64,000 nt of DNA from Gilvimarinus agarilyticus (GTDB lineage Bacteria; Pseudomonadota; Gammaproteobacteria; Pseudomonadales; Cellvibrionaceae). Within the stretch, counting starts at the first letter, position 1, and every line of letters begins with the position of its first letter. A model generated the notes under the pieces. That model had not been told where the DNA came from. It saw only the letters and a program-made list of their open reading frames with translations, and searched no databases. The stretch spans positions 819,343-883,342 of the forward strand of contig NZ_JXCJ01000001.1 of the NCBI RefSeq assembly GCF_000832015.1, written 5' to 3'. The position numbers and the translations under genes were made by a program. This document shows, in pieces, positions 47,130 through 56,296 of the stretch.

Positions 47130-47131
47130 GC

Positions 47132-48277
47132 TTACTCCGTGGCGATTCGGGCCATGTACTGGCGAAAGGTTTGCTCGTAGTGTTCGTTGGGCAACAAAAA
47201 GGCGTCGTGGCCGTAGGGCGAATCGATCTCGGTATAGCTGACCGATTTATCGGCGGCGATCAAGGCGTCGACAATCTCACGCGAGCGCTCCATGGGAAAG
47301 CGCCAGTCGGTATTAAACGAGGCGACATAAAATTTACACTGAGCGCGGCGAAAGGCCCCGGCCGGATCGTCATTGTATTCGCGGGCCAAATCAAAATAAT
47401 CCAGTGCCCGGGTCATTAAAATATAGGTGTTGGCGTCAAACTTATCCGAGAAAGTGTCGCCCTGGTAGCGCAGATAACTCTCAACCTGAAACTCGACTAA
47501 ATCGTCCAGTCCCTGCTCAAAGCTGCCGCTGCGCAGCTCGCGGCCAAACTTTTCGCCCATCACATGATCGGACAGGTAAGTGATATGGCCGATCATGCGA
47601 GCCACCGCCAAGCCGCTTTTCGGGTAGGTATCGTGCGCAAGATAATCGCCGTTGTGGTAATTGGGGTCGCTCATAATCGCTTGGCGCGCGGTCTCGTTAA
47701 AAGCGATATTTTGCGCGCTGAGTTTCATGGCTGAGGCGATAACTACACAGTGGCGCACCCGGTTGGGGTACTCCAGCGCCCAGCGCATGGCCTGCATACC
47801 ACCTAAACTACCGCCGACCACAGCGGCCCATTGGCGAATACCGAGGTAATCGGCCAGGCGCGCCTGCGAGTGTACCCAGTCGCGCACACGCAAGGTGGGG
47901 AAGCGTGCCCCCCAGGGCTTTCCGGTCTCCGGTTCGATCGAGCGCGGCCCGGTCGAGCCGCTACAGCCGCCTAAGTTGTTGAGGCACACCACGTAAAAAC
48001 GATTGGTGTCGATGGCTTTTCCTGGGCCGATGTAGTGGTTCCACCAGCCGGGTTTGCGGTCGGATTCACTGTGGTAACCGGCGGCGTGATGGTCGCCCGA
48101 TAGCGCGTGGCATATAAGCACGGCGTTGCTGCCCTCGGCATTGAGTGTGCCGTAGGTTTCGTAAACCAACTCAAAGCTATCTAGGTTACGGCCGCAGGCC
48201 AGGGTCAATGGCTCTTGCAGCACAGCAGTGCGCGGCGTAACCAGGCCCACCGAGTCCGGTGGTAAAGGTGTCGTCAT
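47132..48277 (-). CDS. metX: Homoserine O-acyltransferase MetX
   Basis: Acylates homoserine at the start of methionine synthesis (acetyl- or succinyl-CoA donor; in several Pseudomonas-like bacteria with MetW it is succinyl). 381 residues, alpha/beta-hydrolase fold. Nucleophile Ser157 in GGSLGGMQ, oxyanion region [24 protein letters not shown], and catalytic His in [10 protein letters not shown] near the C-terminus. First gene of the metX-metW-DUF4426-rdgB operon. Confidence 0.96.
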   Translation of the reverse strand: MTTPLPPDSVGLVTPRTAVLQEPLTLACGRNLDSFELVYETYGTLNAEGSNAVLICHALSGDHHAAGYHSESDRKPGWWNHYIGPGKAIDTNRFYVVCLNNLGGCSGSTGPRSIEPETGKPWGARFPTLRVRDWVHSQARLADYLGIRQWAAVVGGSLGGMQAMRWALEYPNRVRHCVVIASAMKLSAQNIAFNETARQAIMSDPNYHNGDYLAHDTYPKSGLAVARMIGHITYLSDHVMGEKFGRELRSGSFEQGLDDLVEFQVESYLRYQGDTFSDKFDANTYILMTRALDYFDLAREYNDDPAGAFRRAQCKFYVASFNTDWRFPMERSREIVDALIAADKSVSYTEIDSPYGHDAFLLPNEHYEQTFRQYMARIATE

Positions 48278-48379
48278 GGTGCTTGTTGTCTCACAGTGCC
48301 GGCGTTAGCGGCAAAAGCGCAAGTCTAAAGTCGTGTCGGCACGCCTGCAAGGGCTATCGCCAGCAAGCGGCCGCAGGCT

Positions 48380-50368
48380 TTAAATGACTTGGGCCTTCCG
48401 GGCTGACTGCAGCGAGACGACTTCGGCGCTCTCGTGGCTGGTGGGCCTCGGGGCGGTGGTGATTTCGGTAAACAGTGGCGCCAGGTCCGTGCGGGCGTGG
48501 CTGAGCTGGGCCAGGCTGGACTCCAGCGCTTGCAGCTGTTCCGTGCGGCTGTGGCTTTTGTTACGCAGCTCACCTAAACGCAGCATGTGGTGCTCGAGCA
48601 GCTGCTTTTGGTAGTGGTTGTGATGGGTGAGGGGCGCTAGAGCCTCGGCCAGCCAGTGATCGACACTTTGGTTAAGCTCGTTAAATAAGCCTTTCACCTC
48701 TTTGACGAGGGTTGCGACAAAACGCTTGATCAAGACCTTTTTGCTGGTAAGCACGCTGTTCAGCGAGCGCCGAAAGCGGTCGGCGTTTTGTTGCAGAGCG
48801 CGCAACTTGCGCCGTTGTCGGGTAATGTTTAGGCGGTGCTGGCTGGCCAGCGAGCCCGAGTCCAGCGCGTATTCAGGCCGCTCGTAGATGGACGTCATCA
48901 CTTGATTGGCGCGTTCGATCTCGCGCAGCAGGTGGTTAATGCTGGTATCCACATCGTCAAAAAAGCCGCCGATGGCGCGCGATAAGCCTACAGTCGTCCA
49001 ACTTTGTTCCATGGCGTCGTGGGTTTCGGTGATTAGTCTATCTAGGTTGCCCGGCGCGATGGGGGCGAGCAGTGCGGTGCGCTGGTTGTCCAGCATACGC
49101 TGACTGGTGCGCAGCGAAAGCGCCTGCTTGTGGTAGCGATGGTGCGCAACGCGAATTTTTTCTCGCTGCTGGTTTAGGGTTTGTTGCTGGTGCTGGTCGT
49201 CGGTGCCGCGCAGTGTTTGCAGCTCTTGCTCGGCCTCTTCGATGCGCCTGGTTAGGCTGTTATAGGTGCTAACCACCATTTCCAGGCTATTGCTGACAAC
49301 CCTATGGCCAATAATTTGCTGCTGTGAGCGGATAATACATTCGCCCAAACGCTGCTCTAATTGCGGAAAGTTGCTGCGCAGCAGGGCGCTGCTGCGTTTG
49401 CAGGTTTTGGCTACCAGCGCCTGTTTGGCCGATAGCGGCAGCACGTGCTCGGGTGCCAATTGCAGTTGTCGAGCGGTTTGTAGACGCACCGCCTCAATAT
49501 TAGCGGCTACTTGCCCGGGTGGGGTGAGTTCGTCCCATAGGGTGTCGATTTTATTTAACAGCGCCAACACCGCGGTGCAGTTTTCATCCCGCAACCCGGC
49601 AATGTGATTACGCCATATGGCCATATCGCTGGCGCTGACGCCGCTGTCGGCGGCCAGCAAAAATAAAACGGCCTGCGCTTCTGGCAGTGTTTTTAGGGTC
49701 AGTTCAGGCTCATTACCCAAGGCGTTCAAGCCGGGGGTATCGACAATACGCAGCCCCTCTTTTAACAGCGGGTGCTTAAGGTTAATCAGCGCGTGGCGCC
49801 AGGTGGGTACTTGTACCAGGCCGGTTTTTTCGTCCGGCTCCAGGTCGGCGGCGTTAAAGCCAAGCTTAACGGCCTCGGCGCGGCTGACGAGTTTATTGGC
49901 CGATACCTGAGCAATGGCCTCAGCTACGGCTTCCGGCTCATTCGGATCAAACTCGAGCGTAAACCAGTTTTGCGGAATGCGCTTAAAGCTCTGCAGGCTG
50001 GCGGCGCTGCGGCGTGTTTCGATAGGCAGTAAGCGCACACAATTGGCAGCTTGTGTGGCATCGTAAAAAATCTCAGTGGGGCACATGGTGGTGCGGCCTG
50101 CCTGAGAAGGCAGTAAGCGTGGCTGGCCATCGGTGTACAGCAGAGCATTGATCAGCTCGGTTTTACCGCGGGAGAATTCGCCAACACAGGCAAGGGTAAA
50201 GTGCTCGCCCTTGAGTAAGGTGCGAGCGCGCTGCAGTGAGCGCAAGGCGTCGCGGCTGACCAGCTTATGCTTGTCGCTCCACTGGGTAAACGCCACCAGG
50301 CGCCGATCGAGTTGTTGCTTCCATGCGTTGTACTGCGCCATTTGGCGGTGGAGTGCTTTTATATCCAT
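48380..50368 (-). CDS. Dynamin-like GTPase
   Basis: A 662-residue cytoplasmic large GTPase of the bacterial dynamin superfamily. P-loop GEFSRGKT (63-70), switch TTMCPTE (93-99), G3 DTPG (210-213), G4 NKID (272-275). Long helical and coiled-coil segments follow (about 365-440, 500-640; TRRIEEAEQELQTLRG, RRKLRALQQNADRFRRSL), likely the stalk. No obvious membrane helix, unlike some bacterial dynamins, so membrane contact would be through amphipathic parts. It lies between metX and yggT, which are neighbours in some relatives. Function inferred: membrane remodelling or surveillance. Confidence 0.82.
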   Translation of the reverse strand: MDIKALHRQMAQYNAWKQQLDRRLVAFTQWSDKHKLVSRDALRSLQRARTLLKGEHFTLACVGEFSRGKTELINALLYTDGQPRLLPSQAGRTTMCPTEIFYDATQAANCVRLLPIETRRSAASLQSFKRIPQNWFTLEFDPNEPEAVAEAIAQVSANKLVSRAEAVKLGFNAADLEPDEKTGLVQVPTWRHALINLKHPLLKEGLRIVDTPGLNALGNEPELTLKTLPEAQAVLFLLAADSGVSASDMAIWRNHIAGLRDENCTAVLALLNKIDTLWDELTPPGQVAANIEAVRLQTARQLQLAPEHVLPLSAKQALVAKTCKRSSALLRSNFPQLEQRLGECIIRSQQQIIGHRVVSNSLEMVVSTYNSLTRRIEEAEQELQTLRGTDDQHQQQTLNQQREKIRVAHHRYHKQALSLRTSQRMLDNQRTALLAPIAPGNLDRLITETHDAMEQSWTTVGLSRAIGGFFDDVDTSINHLLREIERANQVMTSIYERPEYALDSGSLASQHRLNITRQRRKLRALQQNADRFRRSLNSVLTSKKVLIKRFVATLVKEVKGLFNELNQSVDHWLAEALAPLTHHNHYQKQLLEHHMLRLGELRNKSHSRTEQLQALESSLAQLSHARTDLAPLFTEITTAPRPTSHESAEVVSLQSARKAQVI

Positions 50369-50525
50369 AGTGCGCCTGCCGTATCCCGTCCCATTTTGCC
50401 TGTTAATTGTCGTTATAGGTAAAGTTTAGTAATAAAAAGGCAGGCTTATTAAAGCGCAAAAGCCCCGCCACCGCCAGTAGCAGTGAATAAGGGGCGATAG
50501 TCGGGGGATTTGGCGGTATTGGCGG

Positions 50526-51116
50526 TTAGAAACCGATCATCAGGCCTCGTGGCGCACCCATAAACTGGGCGATAGCGGGAATCACGAATTGATTGATGAG
50601 GTTGAGCGCCAGCATTAAAAAGATGGGGGAGATATCGATGGGCCCAAGCGGCGGAATGATTTTGCGAAAGGGCGCCATGACCGGCTCGATCAGCTGTCGC
50701 AGTAGCGCCAACGCCGGGTTGTGGCTAAAGGGCGCTACCCAGCTGGCGATGATGTAAATGATCATGCCCCAAAAATAAATGCTGGAGAGCATGGCCAATA
50801 TGCCGACGACCGACCAGGCCAGTAGCATCAGCGGATTAAAAAAGCCGTAGCCGGCCATCATTAAAATTAGCTGCAGGACGATCCACTGCACGATAAGTGC
50901 GAGTACCAGGCAGGCGAGGTCGATACCAAACAAGCCTGGAATGATCCGCCGCAGTGGCAGCAACAACGGATTGGTGGCTTTGCTGATGCCCTGTGAAATG
51001 GGGTTGTAAAAATCAGCGCGTGATAGCTGCAGCAAAAACCGCAGCAACACCACCATTAGGTAGAGCGAGCCGAGTGTTTTAATCAGGTAAATGGCCATTT
51101 GTGCCATGGTTTGCAT
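50526..51116 (-). CDS. YggT-family membrane protein
   Basis: A 196-residue inner-membrane protein with two tandem YGGT domains. Each has paired helices joined by a conserved segment: NPISQGISKATNPLLLPLRRIIPG (about 38-61) and NPALALLRQLIEPVMAPFRKIIPPLGPIDISP (about 133-164). Function uncertain; linked in E. coli to osmotic tolerance. ATG 51116 has GAGGA upstream. Placed downstream of proC as in Pseudomonas. Confidence 0.93.
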   Translation of the reverse strand: MQTMAQMAIYLIKTLGSLYLMVVLLRFLLQLSRADFYNPISQGISKATNPLLLPLRRIIPGLFGIDLACLVLALIVQWIVLQLILMMAGYGFFNPLMLLAWSVVGILAMLSSIYFWGMIIYIIASWVAPFSHNPALALLRQLIEPVMAPFRKIIPPLGPIDISPIFLMLALNLINQFVIPAIAQFMGAPRGLMIGF

Positions 51117-51226
51117 GGGGTATCCTCGTAGTGCGCTTAACAGTTGTCGTCGTGTTGGGGTCGCTCGTTATTATGCCTGATCACTCGCGTAGATGCGCAG
51201 TGGCTCGAGCTTTTTGGCCTGCACGG

Positions 51227-52051
51227 TTACGACTTGTCGGCCAACTCCTGAGCCAGAGACTTGGACCGCGCGGCGCACTCGCTCATTGCCTTGGCCACTT
51301 GCTGGCGCAGGCCGGCCTCTTCAAAGCTGTGAATGGCGCGCTCAGTGGTGCCACCCGGGGACATAACGCGGCGCTTGAGCTCGTCTACCGGAGCATCCGC
51401 CTGATTTGCCAGCGTTGCTGCCCCGAGGGCGGTTTGCAGCGTAAGAGTGCGCGCCGATTCGGGGGTGAGCCCAAGCTGCACGCCGGCCTCAATCATGGCC
51501 TCCATAAACAAAAAGTAGTAGGCGGGCCCCGAGCCTGACACGGCTGTAACCGCGTGGATTAGCGCTTCATCTTCTACCCAGATAAACAGGCCGGCAGCGC
51601 CGGCCAGTTGTTCGGAAAACTCGCGCTCAGCATCGCTTACCTGGGCGTTGGCGTATAAGCCGCTGGCGCCAACGCCTACCTGTGATGGAGTGTTGGGCAT
51701 ACTGCGGACAATGGCACGGTGGCCGCCGAGCCATTGATTAATGTCGTTGCAGCCAATACCCGCCGCCACTGAGACGATTAACTGTTGTTGTAACGATGGC
51801 TGAATACTACGGCACAGGTCGGCCAGCATTTGCGGTTTAACCGCCAGTACGACTACATCGGCCCATTGAATGGCGGCGTGGTTGTCGGTGCCTACCTTAA
51901 TGCCCAGGCGTTGGCTGGCGCTTTGGGCTGACTCGTCCGAGCGGGTGGTGGCGCGGATCGCCTCGGTGGGGTAGCCCTTGTTAAGTAGGCCGCTAATAAT
52001 GGCGCCGGCCATATTGCCTGCGCCGATAAAGACGATGTTCTTGTGATTCAC
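51227..52051 (-). CDS. proC: Pyrroline-5-carboxylate reductase
   Basis: Last step of proline synthesis: reduces pyrroline-5-carboxylate with NAD(P)H. 274 residues. Rossmann motif FIGAGNMAGAI (8-18), VRSMPNTP, VSGSGPAYYFLFMEAMIEAGVQLGL and the C-terminal signature SPGGTTERAIHSFEEAGLR. The start is GTG 52051 with AAGGAG at six bases. Nine bases after yggS, so co-transcribed. Confidence 0.97.
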   Translation of the reverse strand: MNHKNIVFIGAGNMAGAIISGLLNKGYPTEAIRATTRSDESAQSASQRLGIKVGTDNHAAIQWADVVVLAVKPQMLADLCRSIQPSLQQQLIVSVAAGIGCNDINQWLGGHRAIVRSMPNTPSQVGVGASGLYANAQVSDAEREFSEQLAGAAGLFIWVEDEALIHAVTAVSGSGPAYYFLFMEAMIEAGVQLGLTPESARTLTLQTALGAATLANQADAPVDELKRRVMSPGGTTERAIHSFEEAGLRQQVAKAMSECAARSKSLAQELADKS

Positions 52052-52060
52052 GGTAACTCC

Positions 52061-52783
52061 TTATAATGAACGAGCGTTGGCCGCTGCCGCGTTTGGGCGC
52101 GGGCCAAAAATATCGGTGCCAATACGCACGGTAGTTGCGCCTTCGGCGATGGCCGCTTCAAGGTCGGCGGACATGCCCATGGACAATGTGTCCAGGGGGC
52201 AGTTTGGGTGCGATTGGCGCAGCTGCTTGAGAGCGGCGGCTACTTGGGCAAAACTACGTCGGCTGTCCTCAGGGTTGCTTGCCGGTGCCGGAATTGCCAT
52301 TAGCCCACGCAGAGCAAGATTAGGCAACTGCGCTACTTGCCCGGCAAGCGTTGTTAACTCGTTTAGAGTGACGCCCGCTTTACTGGGTTCGTTATCGATG
52401 TTGAGCTGCAGGCAGATGTTAAGTGGGCCTAATTCGGCCGGGCGCTGATCGTTTAATCGCCGAGCAATTTTGAGCCGCTCGACGCTGTGTACCCAGCTGA
52501 AGTGTGTGGCAATCGCGCGGGTTTTGTTGGACTGGATGGGCCCGATAAAATGCCACTCGATGTCATTGAGCGCTGTTAATTCCTGTTGCTTGTCCAACGC
52601 CTCTTGCAGATAGTTCTCGCCAAAACGACGCGCGCCGGCGTTGTAGGCCTCACGCAAACGCTCGGCCGGTTGCGTTTTACTAACGGCTAGCAGGCTAATG
52701 TCGGCCGCATTGCGCTGCGCGGATTGGGCCGCGCGCATAATGCGGGCGGTGACATCGGCGAGCTTCTCGTCTATCTTGTGCAT
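52061..52783 (-). CDS. yggS: YggS/PLPBP pyridoxal-phosphate homeostasis protein
   Basis: PLP-binding protein (alanine-racemase-like barrel without a known reaction) that buffers vitamin B6. 240 residues. The PLP lysine lies in LLAVSKTQPAE; GARRFGENYLQEALDK, WHFIGPIQSNKTR and SMGMSADLEAAIAEGATTVRIGTDIFG are the family signature blocks. ATG 52783 was chosen for GAGG at six bases and the normal length; the frame continues 30 codons upstream. Divergent from pilT. Confidence 0.95.
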   Translation of the reverse strand: MHKIDEKLADVTARIMRAAQSAQRNAADISLLAVSKTQPAERLREAYNAGARRFGENYLQEALDKQQELTALNDIEWHFIGPIQSNKTRAIATHFSWVHSVERLKIARRLNDQRPAELGPLNICLQLNIDNEPSKAGVTLNELTTLAGQVAQLPNLALRGLMAIPAPASNPEDSRRSFAQVAAALKQLRQSHPNCPLDTLSMGMSADLEAAIAEGATTVRIGTDIFGPRPNAAAANARSL

Positions 52784-52892
52784 TTGGGCCTCGGGTCTGT
52801 GCCATCGTGCCAATTGCGAATTTAGCCTTTGACGGCGCCGCCGCAGCACAATAGCATGACTGAAAACTGACAAAAATTAAGGGTTTTGCTGT

Positions 52893-53927
52893 ATGGATAT
52901 CACGGAGCTTCTCGCCTTTAGCGCCAAGCAGGGCGCCTCGGATTTGCACCTTTCGGCGGGTTTGCCGCCTATGATTCGCGTCGACGGGGACGTGCGCCGA
53001 ATCAACCTGCCGCCAATGGAGCACAAGCAGGTGCATAGTTTGATCTACGAGATCATGAATGACAAGCAGCGCAAAGATTACGAAGAGTTTTTAGAAACTG
53101 ACTTTTCGTTTGAGGTGCCAGGGGTTGCGCGCTTTCGGGTTAACGCCTTTAACCAAAACCGCGGCTCAGGCGCGGTGTTTCGGACCATTCCGTCAAAAGT
53201 ACTGACCATGGAAGAGCTGGGCATGGGGCAGGTGTTCCGTGATATTTGCGCGGTGCCGCGCGGTTTAGTGCTGGTAACCGGGCCTACCGGCTCGGGTAAG
53301 TCGACCACTTTGGCGGCGATGATGGATTACCTGAATGACAATAAGTACGAGCATATTTTGACCATTGAGGATCCCATCGAATTTGTCCACGAGAGTAAAA
53401 AGTGCTTGGTCAACCAGCGTGAGGTGCACCGCGATACTCACGGCTTTTCTGAGGCGCTGCGCTCGGCTCTGCGGGAAGACCCGGATATTATTCTGGTGGG
53501 TGAGCTGCGGGATTTGGAAACGATCCGGCTGGCGCTTACCGCCGCTGAAACAGGCCACTTAGTGTTTGGCACCTTGCACACCACCAGTGCGGCAAAAACC
53601 ATCGACCGGGTGGTCGACGTATTCCCCGCCAACGAAAAAGCTATGGTGCGTTCGATGCTGTCGGAGTCATTGCAGGCGGTTATCTCGCAAACCCTGTTGA
53701 AGAAAAACGGTGGTGGCCGGGTGGCGGCGCACGAGATTATGCGCGGCACCTCGGCGATTCGTAACTTGATTCGCGAAGATAAAGTCGCGCAGATGTACTC
53801 GGCTATTCAGACCGGGGCATCGGTGGGTATGCAGACGATGGATCAGTGTTTAGAAGATATGGTGGCGCGCCGGGTTATCAGCCGCGAAGTGGCGCGCGAA
53901 AAAGCGAAAATGCCTGAAAACTTTTAA
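52893..53927 (+). CDS. pilT: Twitching motility retraction ATPase PilT
   Basis: Hexameric ATPase that depolymerises type IV pili and drives twitching. 344 residues, as in Pseudomonas. Walker A GPTGSGKST (130-138), Asp box ILTIEDPIEFVH, Walker B DPDIILVGELRD, His box TLHTTSAAKTIDRVVDVFP, and the AIRNLIRE retraction motif. It keeps the key catalytic residues. First of pilT-pilU, divergent from yggS. Confidence 0.98.
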   Translation: MDITELLAFSAKQGASDLHLSAGLPPMIRVDGDVRRINLPPMEHKQVHSLIYEIMNDKQRKDYEEFLETDFSFEVPGVARFRVNAFNQNRGSGAVFRTIPSKVLTMEELGMGQVFRDICAVPRGLVLVTGPTGSGKSTTLAAMMDYLNDNKYEHILTIEDPIEFVHESKKCLVNQREVHRDTHGFSEALRSALREDPDIILVGELRDLETIRLALTAAETGHLVFGTLHTTSAAKTIDRVVDVFPANEKAMVRSMLSESLQAVISQTLLKKNGGGRVAAHEIMRGTSAIRNLIREDKVAQMYSAIQTGASVGMQTMDQCLEDMVARRVISREVAREKAKMPENF

Positions 53928-53933
53928 TAGTAT

Positions 53934-53950
53934 CGGCGCACATTGCGCCG
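53934..53950 (+). other. Intercistronic hairpin between pilT and pilU
   Basis: CGGCGCA (53934-53940) pairs with TGCGCCG (53944-53950) around CAT. No T-run, so it is more likely an mRNA stability or partial-attenuation element than a terminator. Confidence 0.5.
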
Positions 53951-53988
53951 CTCTGGTATAAGAATTTTAAAAAGACGGTGGTTACACT

Positions 53989-55134
53989 ATGGATTTTGAT
54001 CGATTACTGCAGCTGATGGTGGATAAGGGGGCGTCGGATTTATTTGTAACCGCCGGTGTTCCGCCCTCCATTAAATTAAACGGTAAAGTTGTTCCGGCCA
54101 CGGCAACAGCGTTAACACCCGAGAAGGTTCGAGAGTTGGTGTTGTCGGTCATGAACGAGAAACAGCGCCGCGAGTTTCTGGATGCAAAAGAGCTTAACTT
54201 TGCTATCAGTGCGCGCGGCATCGGGCGGTTTCGGGCGAGTGCGTTTTACCAGCGCAATTTGGCTGGCATGGTGCTGCGGCGTATTGAAACCACCATCCCC
54301 AGAGTTGATGATCTGAACCTGCCGGAGGTTATAAAAGAGCTGGCGATGACTAAGCGCGGCTTGGTTATTTTTGTTGGTGCGACCGGTACGGGTAAGTCGA
54401 CCTCGCTGGCCGCGATGATTGGCCACCGCAACAGAAACTCAAAGGGTCATATCATTTCTATTGAGGATCCGATTGAATTTATTCACCAGCACGAGGGGTG
54501 CATTATTACCCAGCGTGAAGTGGGTATTGATACGGATTCGTTTGAAGTGGCTCTGAAAAATACCCTGCGTCAGGCGCCCGATGTGATTTTGATTGGCGAG
54601 GTGCGCTCACGTGAAACCATGGAGCACGCGATCGCTTTCGCCGAGACCGGTCATTTGTGTCTGTGTACTCTGCACGCCAACAACGCTAACCAGGCCCTGG
54701 ATCGAATTATTCACTTCTTCCCGGCGGATCGCCACCGTCAGTTGTGGATGGATTTGTCGCTAAACCTGCGGGGTATTGTCGCGCAGCAGTTGATTCCCAC
54801 ACCGGATGGTCAGGGGCGGCGCGCTTGTCTGGAGGTTCTGCTGAATACACCGCTGGCCTCGGATCTGATCCGTAAGGGTGAGGTGAACGAGCTTAAAGAG
54901 TTAATGAAAAAGTCCACCGAACTGGGTATGCAAACGTTTGATCAGGCGCTCTACGCGCTCTATGACAATGGTGAGATCACCTACGAAGATGCTTTGTCCC
55001 ACGCCGACTCACCCAACGATTTGCGTTTGATGATCAAGCTGGGCTCAGAGACTGATGCGGCTTATTTGTCGAATGCCGCCGACGGCTTGTCGATCGAGGA
55101 AGAAGATACCGGCCGTGGCGGGCGGATGTTTTAA
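53989..55134 (+). CDS. pilU: PilT-dependent accessory retraction ATPase PilU
   Basis: Paralogue of PilT that supports high-force pilus retraction. 381 residues. Walker A GATGTGKST (130-138), ISIEDPIEFIHQHEGC, Walker B APDVILIGEVRS, TLHANNANQALDRIIHFFP. The C-terminus is longer than in PilT (acidic EEEDTGRGGR stretch). 61 bases after pilT, same transcript likely. Confidence 0.97.
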   Translation: MDFDRLLQLMVDKGASDLFVTAGVPPSIKLNGKVVPATATALTPEKVRELVLSVMNEKQRREFLDAKELNFAISARGIGRFRASAFYQRNLAGMVLRRIETTIPRVDDLNLPEVIKELAMTKRGLVIFVGATGTGKSTSLAAMIGHRNRNSKGHIISIEDPIEFIHQHEGCIITQREVGIDTDSFEVALKNTLRQAPDVILIGEVRSRETMEHAIAFAETGHLCLCTLHANNANQALDRIIHFFPADRHRQLWMDLSLNLRGIVAQQLIPTPDGQGRRACLEVLLNTPLASDLIRKGEVNELKELMKKSTELGMQTFDQALYALYDNGEITYEDALSHADSPNDLRLMIKLGSETDAAYLSNAADGLSIEEEDTGRGGRMF

Positions 55135-55187
55135 TTAAGGCTGAATGACTGGGGGCTGACGCAGCTTCGATGCGAGCGCGTCCGCCC

Positions 55188-55625
55188 TTAGGTGTTAGCG
55201 GCCAGCCAGTCTTGCAGAATAATCCGCGCCGCTATGGCATCCACCGGATCACTTTTGTAGTGGCGTGAGCCGCCGCTGGCCAAATGCTCGCCTTTGGCCT
55301 CAAAGCTGCTAAGCCGCTCATCGACCATTTCAATCTGTACCCCAAAGCGGCCGTGTATACGGTTGGCAAATTTTCTTGCTCGAGGGCAGAGCTCGCTGTC
55401 GCTGCCATCCATGTTGAGCGGAAGACCCACTAATACTACATCTGGCTGCCACTCATTTAATAATTGACCAATCTCGTCCCAATTAGGTATGCCGTCTCGA
55501 GCTTTTAATTGGGTAAGCGCGCGGGCGCTACCCGTTACCGTCTGGCCTACCGCTACCCCAATATTCTTGGTGCCATAGTCAAAGCACAATAATGTGTTTA
55601 CGCGTTTTGCGTCTGGTTCAGGCAT
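55188..55625 (-). CDS. ruvX: RuvX/YqgF Holliday-junction-resolvase-like nuclease
   Basis: RNase-H-fold nuclease linked to 16S pre-rRNA 5' end processing. 145 residues. It shows LCFDYGTKNIGVAVG with the first catalytic Asp, VVLVGLPLNMDGSDSE, VDERLSSFEA and the last acidic block SDPVDAIAARIILQ. Its ATG overlaps the algH end by eight bases, so translation is coupled. Confidence 0.95.
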   Translation of the reverse strand: MPEPDAKRVNTLLCFDYGTKNIGVAVGQTVTGSARALTQLKARDGIPNWDEIGQLLNEWQPDVVLVGLPLNMDGSDSELCPRARKFANRIHGRFGVQIEMVDERLSSFEAKGEHLASGGSRHYKSDPVDAIAARIILQDWLAANT

Positions 55626-56214
55626 GGCCGGCGGTGTTAGAAATTAGGTTGAGGTCTACCCCTAAGTGGCGCGCCGCTGCGCTCCAGCGCTGTTCGACTG
55701 GGGTGTGAAACAAAATTTGCTGGTCGGCCGGAACGGTAAGCCAAGCGTTATCGGCAATTTCTTGCTCCAGTTGGCCGCTCTCCCAGCCGGCGTAACCCAG
55801 GGTCACCAAAAAGTGCTCGGGGCCTTCGCCCTGTGCCATAGATTTTAAAATATCACTGGAGGCGGTCAGGCAGATGTGTGGGTCAATTTCGACCGTAGAT
55901 TGCCACTGCCGCTCAGCGACGCTGTGCAGCACAAAGCCGCGCTCAGTGCTGACTGGCCCGCCGGTCAGTACCTGCGATTGCGCCGAAGGGTCGCCCTCGG
56001 CGAGTTCCAGCTGCTGGTAGATATCGCTCAAGGTGAGTGACATTGGTTGATTGATGACCAGCCCCATAGCGCCATCGGCGCCGTGCTCGCAGATGTAGGT
56101 GACGCTGTGGGCAAATCTCGGGTCGCTCATGCCGGGCATGGCGATTAAAAATTGATTGCGCAGTGAGCCGAGCTCAAAGGCGGCGAGGTCAGGATTGTGT
56201 GTGGGTATCGTCAT
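55618..56214 (-). CDS. algH: AlgH/YqgE-family protein
   Basis: A 198-residue UPF0301 protein. Diagnostic blocks are LRNQFLIAMPGMSDPRFAHSVTYICEHGADGAMGLVINQPM and VTLGYAGWESGQLEQEIADNAWLTVPAD. In Pseudomonas AlgH affects alginate regulation, but the biochemical function is unknown. Operon position gshB-tonB-algH-ruvX matches Pseudomonas. Confidence 0.95.
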   Translation of the reverse strand: MTIPTHNPDLAAFELGSLRNQFLIAMPGMSDPRFAHSVTYICEHGADGAMGLVINQPMSLTLSDIYQQLELAEGDPSAQSQVLTGGPVSTERGFVLHSVAERQWQSTVEIDPHICLTASSDILKSMAQGEGPEHFLVTLGYAGWESGQLEQEIADNAWLTVPADQQILFHTPVEQRWSAAARHLGVDLNLISNTAGHA

Positions 56215-56296
56215 GCTTCAAGTATTGGGGGCACCGGGGTGAAACTCAAGCACTGTTTGCCCCCGATTTGGCGAATTTAATGGCTGTGAATAAAGC

